Of a stretch of 64,000 bases of DNA, positions 1 through 10,783 are shown one piece after another; the first letter of the stretch is position 1; each line of letters starts with the position of its first letter. The notes under the pieces were generated by a model. The model was not told the origin of the DNA. It did not search any database and saw only the letters and a list, made by a program, of their open reading frames with translations. Position numbers and translations under genes: made by a program. The DNA comes from Oreohelix idahoensis (Eukaryota > Mollusca > Gastropoda > Stylommatophora > Oreohelicidae): NCBI GenBank assembly GCA_024509875.1, contig JAMPIV010011332.1, forward strand, positions 1-64,000. The letters run 5' to 3'.

Positions 1-739
1 AAATAATAAAGTTACTGAAATAACTGTTATTAGTCCTTTGAATTTAAGGATAACTGTCATCAGTTGACTGAGTTTCTGTATGGTTACTTATTGTTTTCAA
101 CTATTGGCTGTTTCACATGTATAGGTGGTCAGTGTCAAACAGGACACTTATCTTTCCAACTTGATACTGCTGAAACTGTCCTTTGCTGATATCAGACTTG
201 GTAGGCCCAACAGTAGGGATGCCAATGACCAGTTGAAGTTCACTCTTTGGGGTCCTGCACTTTGGTGGGATTGCCTCGGATGAACTACACCGGCTTCTGA
301 TACTGGACAGTCTGGTTTGAGTTATTTCATGGAACCTGCAACATATCAGCCTTGGCTAGTATCTGGCTAGACTTGTAGTTGACTAGCACAGATGTCAGAC
401 CAGTCAGTCATCAGATGTCACCGTTATACAATCATAGTAAGTAAGGACATCATTTCAGTGATATAGCATTAATATTAACTTTTCAATTAAGTGTAACTGA
501 CTAGCACATAAGTCAGACAAGTCAGTCATCAGGTGTCAAAGTTATACAGTCATAGCAAGTAACATCAGTTCAATGATATAGAATTAATATTAACATATCA
601 GTAATAAACATTATCTGGTTTATTCCGCTCCTATACATCCCTTCATATTCTATAACTTGATCCTTCCAAATCATATCAAGTACGAATTCAAATACTGATG
701 CTATCCTTAGCATCTACACAAAAGTAATACATAAATAAA
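1..739. other. Unassigned AT-rich sequence
   Basis: No convincing coding region, RNA gene or known repeat was recognised, apart from the two-copy tandem duplication listed separately. Confidence 0.5.
381..605. repeat. Two-copy tandem duplication, period 118 bp
   Basis: A unit beginning GACTAGCACA and running through CAGTCAGTCATCA and GATATAG-ATTAATATTAAC starts at 381 and again at 499. The copies differ by scattered substitutions and a few indels, so the duplication is not recent. No coding potential is evident. Confidence 0.75.
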
Positions 740-985
740 GAAAGTGAGTGACCACGTGATCAGGTTGCTTTCTACTGAAACTGGCTGTAGAACACTCCAG
801 TTTACTAGCTGTAAATGGGTACGAAGTTGTGCGCTCGAACTAGGGAAGGCAAAGGCAGCGAGGAAGGGGACTAGTCACCTTAACCTCGTAAACTGGGATC
901 TTCCATGATGAAGTTTCTAACACTTCATTTCCCTATGACAATCTCTGCCATGGGACTGCCTTTATATTCGTAAGCGATAAAGGCA
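740..985 (+). mobile_element. SINE family 1 copy (degenerate)
   Basis: Reverse-complementing this stretch reproduces the body shared by the copies at 38.5, 39.9, 51.4, 60.3 and 61.8 kb: the AGTGTTAGA-ACTTCA block, the CCTTCCTCGCTGCCTTTGCC block and the CCCATTTACAGCT block, in the same order. The tRNA-like head, clear in the 61.8-kb copy, would lie at the low-coordinate end here but is badly eroded. It is the only copy of this family in the window on this strand. Confidence 0.7.
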
Positions 986-1859
986 ATATGATAAATATAA
1001 CTTCATTAGGCCGTGGGGCTATTTGTGATTACTTTTTGTACAAGCAACACTCATCCATAATGCACATGAATAAATCATATTAAAATAATAATACGTTATA
1101 TCAATGAATATTATACAGGCATATTTTGTGAATTCTGTATGAACCTGAAATAACAAATATTATACACGGTAGTTATCATAATTTCGCTTACCCTCAGACT
1201 TCAGATACTGGACTTAAAAATGTTTCTGGCGATCCGCTCACAATTCATGGGTCGTGGCGAAACTCTGCCTCCAGTCTGTCTGAACCCTCTTTCGTTGTCT
1301 GTAGCTCAGTTTACCGATACGCTTTAAATACGTATAGCGCGGACGTATCGGAGAGTACCGACGTCACAGCTTAAACCTAAGCCTAAAAAATCCTTCCCGA
1401 ACAGTGATTTCGGCCGAACTGTGCGTCGACTGAAATTTTGCCTTTATCATTCTCGGCATATATAATATCCATATAGTTCCATCTTATCTAGTTTTATACA
1501 GCTGATAAAACTCTATCTTCCTATCCATGTAATTTCCCAAACTGTTATTTGTTGATTTTAATATTTAGAACAGAAGTGGGTTTACATGCTTTTAGCGTAA
1601 CTGTGGGCAGCCGAAATACGCATATATCTCCGTAAATGAGAACTTCCTACCGTTCCATCTTATATGCAGTTATACACCATCCTTCCCTGTACTGAAATGT
1701 AAAATCCTTTTCATACGGATTCCCTTCTGTTTTTATTTATCGTTGGCGATTTCCTCTGTCCGATACACATTTCGCTGATACGCCGCCATTTTGAAAGCGG
1801 TCACTCGATCGTAGATGGGTTTATAAATCTAACTGAAAACGTTTGCAATGACTTGAAAC
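986..1859. other. Unassigned sequence upstream of gypsy remnant
   Basis: No ORF or repeat boundary was recognised. It should contain the 5' truncation point of the gypsy element whose RNase H tail begins at about 1860. Frames upstream of 1860 close at once and show no RT or integrase motifs. Confidence 0.4.
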
Positions 1860-2060
1860 CAATTTTGCGACACGGATCACAAACCCTTGTCGTTTCTAGC
1901 GCAGGCTAGACATGAAAATTCTAGATTACTCCGTTGGTCATTACTGATGCAGCCATATGAGTTTAGCATAGAGTATATAAGTGGAAAAACAAATCTGGGA
2001 GCGGATTTTTTAAGCCGCCATCCGTGTGATGAGAATCACCCTAAGCCCCAGGAAAGATAA
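1860..2060 (+). pseudogene. Gypsy pol remnant: C-terminal RNase H
   Basis: The open frame reads through a TDHKPL motif, an NSRLLRWSL-MQPYEF segment, a YISGKTN segment and the GADFLSR motif, ending at a TAA stop. These are the C-terminal hallmarks of Ty3/gypsy RNase H. The reading is closely parallel to the minus-strand copy ending at 56888, so both belong to one family. RNase H is the last pol domain before the polypurine tract, which matches elements whose integrase precedes RT (Gmr1-type). Everything upstream in pol is missing. The preceding frame has a stop at about 1854, so this is a 5'-truncated relic and not a working gene. Confidence 0.85.
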
Positions 2061-2112
2061 TAAATTTCTCTATGTGTATATAGAATTATAGACTGACATA
2101 TAACGTCTGTTT

Positions 2113-2127
2113 CAAGTGGGGAGAATT
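2113..2127 (+). promoter_or_regulatory. Polypurine tract (plus-strand primer) of gypsy family A
   Basis: CAAGTGGGGAGAATT lies directly before the TG start of the LTR and 52 bases after the pol stop. The equivalent AAGTGGGGAGA occurs at the same place in the minus-strand relative at 56.8 kb. In this family the tract primes plus-strand DNA synthesis, and it fixes the LTR orientation. Confidence 0.8.
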
Positions 2128-4559
2128 TGTCGTGAGAAATTCTAATCCACATATATAAATTAAAAAGTAAAGGTACAGCCTAACACATAAATTCAATAAA
2201 AGGAAAGAAGAATGGTAAGGAACAGTGCTGTCACAATGACGGTACTCGAGATCCCCTTTTTATGCTTCGTCTGCATATTCTCACGCTTTCACGTTGATAG
2301 TAAAGCCTACTACATCAATACACGCTTTCTACAATAACACGTGTACTGCATTTCTAAGAAAAACCTTGAGATACGCAAGCTGATTAATGACCTAAATTAA
2401 TACTTCCATTAATTTCATTTTATACACGGCGTGATGAAAAGACAGATGAACTTAGGATAGAGAGAAGGGAGGGCTGAAAGCAGGAACGCATGCAACACTA
2501 AACACGCGTCTCGCGATATACAATTAATGCCACCCACCCCAAGCGAAAGGCCGGAAGCAATACTTTTTTTCAGATAGACAGTGATAAAAAACACTACCCA
2601 TACGAGAGTTAGGTTTAAAAAACTTACAAAACGCTTATTAGGAAACATGACATTCTACTGTTTTATGTCTAAAATCCTGACATTAGTCTGACAGTACAGC
2701 AGGACAGGTGGTGGTTCTAAACATAAAAAATAAAAAACAAATACACGACTATCCTAGAAAATACATATTTTGAACGCAGCCACTTAGCTCCATTAAATTT
2801 GTATATTTGGGTTCCTTAGGACTTGCTGACAAATAATATGTTAAGTGTTACGCAAATAGTCTAGGAATTAACAAATTATAGCCAAAAGAAATAGTGAGGG
2901 TGTCAGACAACACCAAAATCAGAATCGCTCAGTGGCAGATTTTGAAACCACCATTGTACGGGAAATGGGCCACCATGTAAAATCCTATTTGATTGGATAG
3001 AAGTAAATGTAAGGCTAAACACGATTAGTCGGGCTACAAATACTATTTTTTGTTGTTAGGGGAGACGGAAGGAAGGGTACTTTTTTTTTCAAACGCTTGT
3101 GTAAACATGGCACGATTGGTTAGACCCGCCAATATAGTCAATTAGAAGCGTCAGTTCAGCACCACATTTTCAAATAAACTTTCTAAAGCAACAGTGCGTT
3201 GAGATTCAGCTTATATTTTTCTAAATAAAAGCCTGAGACAGCGGCAGGTCGGATTTTGTGCCATATTCATTGCCAGTCAACGTAATTGTGTATTATTTCC
3301 ATGAATTGTGGTAAGCTTGAAATATTTGATATCTTTTTAATGAAAATTGAATGTAAATTGATACTTTATGTCTGTATATGTGTGTGGTTCAGTAGCGAAC
3401 ATGAGGCAAGGCCTAAATATTGCTCCAACCTGAACAGAAGGTGTCGGAGAAAAGTAAAACTGCATGGAATTGCCAAACAGTACACTGACACCTATCTTAT
3501 TGACTAGAAGGAACTAATGCTGGAATTGCAGAGGCGTGGTAACCATTAGGGAGGAGTATACTGGTGTAAATTGTTTCAGATGAAGATAGCAGTTGGCCTA
3601 CCGCTCTGAACTCAGTGTTTGTTATGTATTGTGTTCAGTCTGGAAATAGATTATAAATTAGTTCTGAAATAGGAGGTACAACCTTCTTGTTTCAGGGACC
3701 GTGGTCCTAAAGTTATTGAGCAGCACCTGGTCTGAGCTTTGCTGAATCTAGAGGCTGACAGCATACTCCTGGGTCCAGATAGTGACCAGTGAGGTGTCTC
3801 CAGAACACAGGGAAGCTATCGAGCAGAGGAGTCTTTTCCTGCCGCCAACACGAAAGATAAGCTTCTGTGGCCAGAGGAGCTCAACATTATGTGTCCCCCT
3901 CAAAAATTGACATTATAGTAAAACAGAGGGACAATACATTGTTTAAATTGATAGGAACTGGGAACTTTTCCCCATATTATTTCCAAGATAAACAAACACT
4001 TGAAGTCATGATGACAAATAACAACATAGCTTGAAAAACAAAACCAGTATTACCTCATAGTACTACTACACAACTGACACACATAGGATAATACTAATAA
4101 AATATGTCACTACAAGGTTCATATTTATAAATTATGTACATATAAATTGTGATTACATTTGATTGTGATTCCTGGTTCACTGTGTAGTTGAATCAGGATA
4201 TATATTAGTGAAAGTAATTAATACATATCTATTTGAAACTTTACCATTGACTCATTTAAGATAGTCTTATAGAGTGTTAAATGTGTGTGAGTGTCACAGT
4301 GTTGTCAAGTGTGGTGGAATAAATTAAATTGTTTATCTGTCTGTTGTTGTTGTGACTTACACTTCATCATTTACATAACCCTAGACATTCAACGTAGTCA
4401 TCACAATATTCCAGAATAATTCTGACTGAGGTATAAATGTGGTAGCAAGTAAGGTTATCTGTAAAACACTACACCTATTAGATACAGATACCTTCACAGC
4501 TGATCTCAGTTAGTACACTAAGTCCCCTATAAATATTTATAACATCCCACTTTACCACA
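2128..4559 (+). mobile_element. 3' LTR of gypsy family A (2.4 kb)
   Basis: The unit begins TGTCGTG and ends CTTTACCACA, the usual TG...CA, and follows a pol stop and a polypurine tract. Its reverse complement matches the solo LTR at 31236-33649 end to end and the partial LTR at the right edge, all starting TGTGGTAAAGTGGG when read the other way. At 2.4 kb it is long for a gypsy LTR. It abuts hAT transposase codons at 4560, so this gypsy element inserted into the hAT gene. The matching 5' LTR and target duplication lie off the left edge. Confidence 0.88.
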
Positions 4560-5524
4560 AAGAACATGCCACAAAGAGCACCGAATTTTTCAAACGTAAG
4601 GAGCAGAAGCTTCGGGAAAGTAAGAAAATGTTAAAAAAGACTGCAACTGGTTATAACAATGAAAATGCAGCGAGGGCCTCATTTGAAGTTTCTCAACTAA
4701 TAGCAAAAACCGGAAAACCGCACACAATAGCTGAAGAACTTATATTACCTGCTGCAAAAATTATGGTTTCTGCTTTGATAAACGAGAAAGCTGCCAAGGA
4801 CCTTTCCTTAATACCTTTGTCAGACGACACAGTTAAGAAGCGAATCGACGGTTTATCAACCAATATCAAGGAACAGTTATTAGAAAGAATTCGCATGTTC
4901 TCCTATTTTGCTCTACAACTGGACGAAAGCACAGACATAACAAACAAAGCGACCTTATTGTGCTACGTTAGATATGAGCACGAGAGAAATATTTTCGAAG
5001 ACTTACTGTTCATCTCGTTGGTACACACTACAGCTGAAGAAGTATTTAACAGCTTAAACGTGTTTATAACATCTCATGACATGGATTGGTTGAAATGCGC
5101 TGGAATTAGCACAGACGGGGCAAGAGAATGTCTGAAAAGCTTACTGGACTTGTAGCACGGATTATGGAAATCATACTGTCGGTGACTTGGTACCATTGCT
5201 GCATACATAGGGAAGCTCTAGTTGCTAAGAAGATACCAGAAAAACTCAAACAGACCTTAAAGGAATCAGTCAAAATTGTGAATTTTATAAAAAGGAAATC
5301 ACTGAATTCAAGACTTTTTGAGCAGCTTTGCAAAGATATGGCAGTGAACACCATCAACTTTTGCTACACTGTGAAGTTCGTTGGCTATCACGAGGTAAAG
5401 TTTTGTCTCGTTATGGGGAATTGAGAGACGAGATAAGATTATTCCTCATGGAGCAGCAATTTCACCTCAGCGATCGTTTGACAGATTTTTCCTGGTTAGT
5501 AAAATTAGTATATCTGTCAGATAT
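4560..5524 (+). pseudogene. hAT transposase, N-terminal and central part (hAT#1)
   Basis: A reading frame resembling the ZBED5/FAM200/SCAND3 group of hAT transposases starts immediately after the gypsy LTR, so its BED finger is off-window. Visible motifs are LDESTDIT (first catalytic Asp), GISTDGAR (second Asp), WYHCCIHREAL, and CEVRWLSRGK (catalytic Glu region). Frame changes near 5130 and 5330 break it. The coding sequence stops inside a ...LVYLSD segment at 5524, where the LTR element inserted, and resumes at 25002 with FTHLNMLNLNLQ, a seamless join in protein terms. Function was DNA cut-and-paste transposition; it is now inactive. Confidence 0.88.
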
Positions 5525-6471
5525 TGTCACAGGAGCCGTGACATACAGACAAAATGACGTAATAAAAAGGAATAGTGGACCGACTATAAGGAGAAGAAAA
5601 AGGTACTCTCGATGCGGATGACAGAAAAGAAAAGACATTCGAGAGACCTTACGTCATAAAAAAAAAAAACGATGACGACACAGTAGGTTACAAGATGTCC
5701 CCTGAACCAGAAGGGCGCTCCATTTCACCCCAAGGAGAAAAGATCAAGAATAATGAAAGAACTGAGAAGAAAGAACTAGATGCAAATCAACTCTGTATTA
5801 GCCGCTTGTTCACGAATGAAATAACCCATCTTTTAACAATTGGTAAGTGCGTTTAATGGTCGAAGAACGTCTGTGTTGAAGGAAGGAGCAGTTAAAATGA
5901 CCTGTGGGTCAAACCAAGGGTTTAAATCGTACGTTGTCCAGAGGAATCTCGGGGAAAAGAGAACCCTATGAATTGAATGATTGTCAAGGAAGGGAAAAAG
6001 AATATATCAGAATTTCGAAGCCACCTAAATTATATAGCTGGAGCTAAATAAAAGAACTATAAACTTTTCAAATGACTGTGTCTTATTGTGTACCTCCAAG
6101 TGGGGTAGTGAATTTGCTTAACTGTTATATAAGTTAAAGTTGGAAAGATTGGTTTCACCACTCACCCACCACTGTCTACCACAACAACAGACCATCACTA
6201 TCACAACAGACCACTATACGATCACACACCCAAACCACGGGCCAACAAAGGAGGCAGTTACCTAAAGACAGTTATTATTGTCGGGCGCTGCGATAGATGA
6301 TGACGGCAACATGTGACAGGTGATTCTGAACTTGCTGAGATACTGCGGCCTATGTAAAGATCACTCTGGGATTGCTACAGACTTTTATACGTCACGCTGT
6401 GACAGGTGGTGGTGTAGAGTTTGGTGCCGTTTACCAGGATTCAGATGTAATGACGGCAACCGGACACTGTG
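5525..6471 (+). repeat. 5' LTR of the outer gag-only element
   Basis: It is colinear with 24051-24998, with about a dozen substitutions noticed by eye. It starts TGTCACAGGAG. Its 3' edge is slightly unclear: the final ACA present in the 3' LTR is replaced by TAGAG..., a near-repeat of an internal LTR segment. I could not identify a clean tRNA-primer site after it. Confidence 0.85.
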
Positions 6472-6559
6472 TAGAGTTTGGTCCCAGGATTCGGATCCGT
6501 CTGGATTGTCGCGGATACAAGAAGTAAACATCACGCTGTGACTTGAGTATGAAACAGGC

Positions 6560-7090
6560 GTCGTTTGCCAGGATTATGAATAAAAAAGACTCTTGAAACG
6601 AGAAATTGCCTACAATCAAAAAAAGACTCTTGAAACGTGAAACTGTCTTCTATCAAGAGATCCTGAAATTGCGAACCTGTCTACATCAAGAGATCCTGAA
6701 ATTGCGAACCTGTCTACAGTCAAGAGATCCTGAAACTGTCTATAATCGAGAGAGCCTGAAACTTGAAACTGTCTACTATCAAGAGATCCTGAAATTCGCG
6801 AACCTGTCTACAATCAAGAGATCCTGAAACTTGACATTTGTCTACAATCAAGAGAGCCTGAAACTTGAAACTGTCTACTATCAAGAGATCCTGAAATTCG
6901 CGAACCTGTCTACAATCAAGAGATCCTGAAACTTGACATTTCTCTACAATCAAGAGAGCCTGAAACTTGAAACTGTCTACAATCAAGAGAGCCTGAAACT
7001 TAAAACTGTCTCCAATCAAGAATCTTGAAACGAGAATCGTCTACAATCAAGAATTCCTGAAAACGTTGACCCTGTCTACAAATCAAGGGA
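6560..7090 (+). repeat. Leader tandem repeats, about 33-bp unit
   Basis: Roughly fifteen imperfect copies of a unit like CTACAATCAAGAGATCCTGA plus AACTTGAAACTGT lie between the LTR and the gag start. The unit varies between 32 and 35 bp, and two versions (one with AAATTCGCGAAC, one with AAACTTGAAAC) alternate. ORFs called across it on both strands are repeat artefacts. Its position is where packaging or dimerisation signals sit in retroelements, but no function can be shown here. Confidence 0.8.
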
Positions 7091-7333
7091 CAGTCAAAGA
7101 ATTCAAAGACATGGTAGCAAAGGCCTAACTCAAGGACTGACCAGTTAACTATAAGTTAGTTAAATTGATTTTTTGTGTAACAATATTTCCTTTCAGTGAA
7201 ACATTGTGTATTTTAGAAAATTATTATATTGTTCACGGCAATTAATAGGAGAAAGGTTGAGTGAGGAATATTAGTAAGTAGGATTATCGACAAAACAGTA
7301 AGAAGAGTAAGAAGATTATATTTTCGTTGGAAA

Positions 7334-9391
7334 ATGGCAGAAGGACAAGGATTAGATCCAAATACGCTAGCATTGTTACATGTTACGAATGCCCTAGAGA
7401 GATGGAGCATGGAAAACAGGCAGACTGGTTTGCGGCAAAGGATCGAGACCTATAGAGGAGAAGCAGGAGGTTGTAAAAAATGGATTGCCAAAATAGAGAG
7501 ATATGCTTACTCGATAGGGGCAAACGAAGAAGAAAAAAAAAGGTTAGCTTTTCTAACTAGTAAGGATTTGTTGAATGACTTTTTGAGAAGAAGATCTGAA
7601 GAGGAACCTCAAGAAACATGGGAATAGTTGAAAAGAGGATTGTTGAATAGATATGGGGAATCTGTAGACCAACATTATCTGTGGGGACTACTTAGGCAAG
7701 TAAAACAAGAGCCAGGAGAATCGGTCCAGTGGTTCAGTGATAGACTAAAAAACCTGGCAGAAGAAGTTTTTAGGGAACAAGATATACGGAGTCCAGATAT
7801 AGAGGGGCAGTTAGTTGGAATTTTTATTGATGCCTTATATAAGGATGGAATGAGATTGCTGCTCTTGAGGAAGAATCCCAGAACTTTGAATGAGGCTATA
7901 CGATTGGCCTTGTCGGAAGAAGACTTAATGAAGAGGTTCCAGCTAAGGTCAGGGAACAACCATGAGGAAACGAATTGGAAAGGAAATTAAGCTCGGTGGA
8001 CTAGACAGGCAGTTAGAGATAGACCAAGAGAAAGAAATTATCTTGGGTATCAGAGCAGGCAGGACGGAAGTGACAATGACAGAGAAAACAGGAGGGGAAT
8101 TATATAGATAGCAGAGGAAAAACGATGTTATTTGTGTAATGCCAAGGGACATGTGGCAGCTGTGTGTAAAAAGCGAAAAATGGAGAGTCATAACGGACGA
8201 CGAAACGAGTGGAAGGAAGGTAGAAATTATAGGAATACAGGTGAGAGGGATGCTCTTGTGGAGTTCAGACAGGTATCAAGAGGTATGGAATATAGACATG
8301 GAAGAGTTGTAGATGAAGAGTACGACCACAGGTCTACACACAGAGGTAGAAATCCAGAATTGGACTTAAGTAGGGAAAATGTTCCGCCCAGAGTAGACAG
8401 AGGGGAATATGAGGAGAGGGGAAGATTAGATAGGCAAAGAATTGGAGAATTTACCTCGAGAATAACTCAGCAGACTCATCGAGAAAACTATGCTCCTCAC
8501 AACCTCGTTAGACAACATAGAAGTATGAATATAGGAAGAATTTGCGGAATTAGAACCAGGTTTATGAAAAGACGATGGGATAGAGAAAGAAACGTCAGAG
8601 AAAACGATTTTCGAAAACATAGATTACCAAAGGAAGATAACGGACCTAGAACTATTTACAAGGGCAGAGTGGGCAACGTTTCGGAAGCACCTAGACACTG
8701 GGAAGGCTTAAGCAAGAGACGCAATAGAATAGCGGTACGGAATTTTCTTCAAGAAATAAAAGGTGGAAGGTGTTTCGAAGTAAATGATTTTAATGTGGGG
8801 ACAGAAAATGGACACTGTGGCAAAATACAACTGTGTAAAATGAAAGGAACAACGAACAGTGAGATCAATTGTATAAGAGAGAGACTGAAGTTGAACTGGA
8901 AGAGAAAACTTGATGATAATAAGATTAAGGTAGAAAAGAAAACAAACACTGTTGCAACTCAGACAGAAGAGACGGACTTAGTGTCTGAACTTATAAATAA
9001 ACAGAATAACAAAAGATGTAAACATAACGCAGGGAGAGAGAAGCAAGGAAGGAGAGCAACCCTTGTAACGACACCAGATATCGATAGTGAAGAAAGGAAT
9101 CCAGAAGGTTATTCGTTGATGGAAAACCCTTTTAGTAATCTAAATACTAGAGTAGGAATGGAAACGGGTAGGAACAAGACAAAAATAAATTCTGAAACAG
9201 AAAAGAGAAAGGAAAATATAGAGCACAAGATTAGTGATAGGGAGATCGATGGAAGAAGAGGTAAATCGATTATGATGAGGTATACGGAATTGTCAAAAGA
9301 TGGGGGAGAAGGACTAGCAGATCTAGACGATTGGGAGAGTGAGGATGATATTCCGTTGATGGAATATAAGAGGAGATTTTCTGACAGATAA
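7334..9391 (+). pseudogene. Gag-like ORF1 with CCHC zinc knuckle and basic C-terminal tail
   Basis: One frame of 686 codons starts at ATG (MAEGQGLDPN). It is interrupted only by in-frame stops at 7625 (TAG), 7988 (TAA) and 8105 (TAG), with no frameshift. Residues ~45-210 resemble the retrotransposon gag (capsid-like) fold family: a WIAKIERYA helix, then LLNRYGES, WFSDRLKNLAEEV and a LRLALSEEDL-like end. Around residues 264-278 is C-X2-C-X4-H-X4-C (CYLCNAKGHVAAVC), a canonical nucleocapsid knuckle. After it come about 400 residues rich in Arg, Lys and Glu without a recognisable domain. That tail is longer than in typical gag and remains fully open. The intact reading would be a particle-forming RNA-binding protein. 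Whether the stops are mutations or read through is unknown. Confidence 0.75.
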
Positions 9392-9440
9392 GGAAGAGAA
9401 GAATGAGGACACGGAACCAGAAGGGACCACAGTTAACTAG

Positions 9441-10655
9441 AAACGACTGGGAGATCCCCAGGAATTGGTGGATCAGGCAGAAAGGACCTCAGAGACACAA
9501 GTAGTGATGGGTGTTACAGGTATCCGAAGGAATAATAACAACTCTGATGTATCGTCGGATGATTCATCAGATTATGAAAGACGTCTCCAAAGATTGAGAG
9601 ATGAAAACCAGTCGGAGACGAGGCAAGAGAGGGAGAATAAGGTTAAAGGTGCCAAGATGTCCACAATGGAAGAGATAACTGCATTGTGTGCAAAGATCGA
9701 GAGGGAGATTGAAGAATTAGAAACGAGAAAGAACCGGATGGAAGTAGTTAGGCATACCAGGAAAACAAGCAGAAGTCGATGTAACGACGAAATTGAGAAG
9801 GAAGAAGTTAAGAGGAACTCAAGAAATAATAGTAGAAGAGAGGATGAGGAAGAGTTAGCAGCACATTGTGCCTATAACGACACAACAATTAAAGAGCGAA
9901 AAGTAGAGAAGAGGGCACAGAGAGTTAACAGTGGTTCAGAGGAAAAGAAAATTATTAAGATGGCTAAGCCAAATGTACAGGAGATGAAGAAAGCAATAAA
10001 AGACGAATTGAAGGGAGCTAAACCCGACACCGTAGTACTAAAATATGTACAGAGATTTCTGGAGAGAAAGTTTGATACAGACTTATCAGAAAGAAAAGAA
10101 GAAATTCACAGGCTTGTAATGAGAGTGATGGAGGAACTAAATTACTGGGGAATCAAAATAATGGAAAGAGACGTGTTCTCCGATTCGGAGTCAAGTTATT
10201 CAGACGGTGTATCGTCAGATGAAGAAGATAAATTAGAATTTACAGAGGATGAGGACGCGGAAGAAAATGCAAAATGGAGAAGTAAAGAGAGTCATATGGA
10301 GAAAGTAGGGCGTACGGAGAGGTGCGAAATGGTGGAGAAATTGAGAAAAGGAGTGGGAGAAGAGGTGAATGACACGAGTAAGAAAATGATTAAAGTGGAT
10401 GAACCAAACATGGAGGAGTTGAAGAGGGTGATAGAGGTCATCATAAAACGGCCTGCTTTTAACCTCTGTAGATCCGTGGTATGGAGATTGCTGGAGGAAA
10501 GGTATTATACACACTATCCAGCCACAAGAGATGAAATAGACATGCTTCTGACGAAAATGTTAGATGACGAAAGGATTTTGAGACGACAGAGAAGAATAGA
10601 GCAAGCAAATTGTGAACGAAGTCAGAAGAGAAATCAAGGGAGGAAGCAATTATAG
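9441..10655 (+). CDS. ORF2: charged protein with two DEK-C-like domains
   Basis: The frame is open from just after a TAG at 9438 to TAG at 10655. The first ATG is at 9507, giving about 382 residues. The N-terminal half is acidic/basic low complexity with a likely coiled coil (MEEITALCAKIEREIEELET). Two repeats then follow: KPNVQEMKKAIKDEL...YVQRFLERKFDTDLSERKEEI (about 9966-10140) and EPNMEELKRVIEVII...VVWRLLEERYYTHYPATRDEI (about 10402-10580). Their pattern (short helix, -LE-KF--DLS-RK-EI-) matches the DEK C-terminal domain, a small helical DNA-binding module of the chromatin protein DEK and of some chitin synthases. It follows the gag ORF after a 70-bp gap. An acidic Ser/Asp/Glu stretch separates the two domains. 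Lack of stops contrasts with ORF1. The domain call is by eye. Confidence 0.65.
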   Translation, partial: KRLGDPQELVDQAERTSETQVVMGVTGIRRNNNNSDVSSDDSSDYERRLQRLRDENQSETRQERENKVKGAKMSTMEEITALCAKIEREIEELETRKNRMEVVRHTRKTSRSRCNDEIEKEEVKRNSRNNSRREDEEELAAHCAYNDTTIKERKVEKRAQRVNSGSEEKKIIKMAKPNVQEMKKAIKDELKGAKPDTVVLKYVQRFLERKFDTDLSERKEEIHRLVMRVMEELNYWGIKIMERDVFSDSESSYSDGVSSDEEDKLEFTEDEDAEENAKWRSKESHMEKVGRTERCEMVEKLRKGVGEEVNDTSKKMIKVDEPNMEELKRVIEVIIKRPAFNLCRSVVWRLLEERYYTHYPATRDEIDMLLTKMLDDERILRRQRRIEQANCERSQKRNQGRKQL

Positions 10656-10783
10656 AAATTGCTAAACAGATTTCGTGAGAGAGATATAACGACAAGAAGG
10701 CTACTATAGCGAAAATAGTAGAGTTTATGAGTAAGAGAAGTAGAGAAGCTGTATTGATGAAAATGTTGAAAATAATGAATAAT
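10656..10783 (+). pseudogene. Degenerate third DEK-C-like segment
   Basis: Beyond the ORF2 stop, other frames encode fragments such as EEAIIEIAKQIS and KKATIAKIVEFMSKRS, which resemble the first and middle helices of the two upstream repeats. Stops and a frame change break them. The segment ends exactly at the nested gypsy insertion, so ORF2 may originally have had a third domain. Confidence 0.35.
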
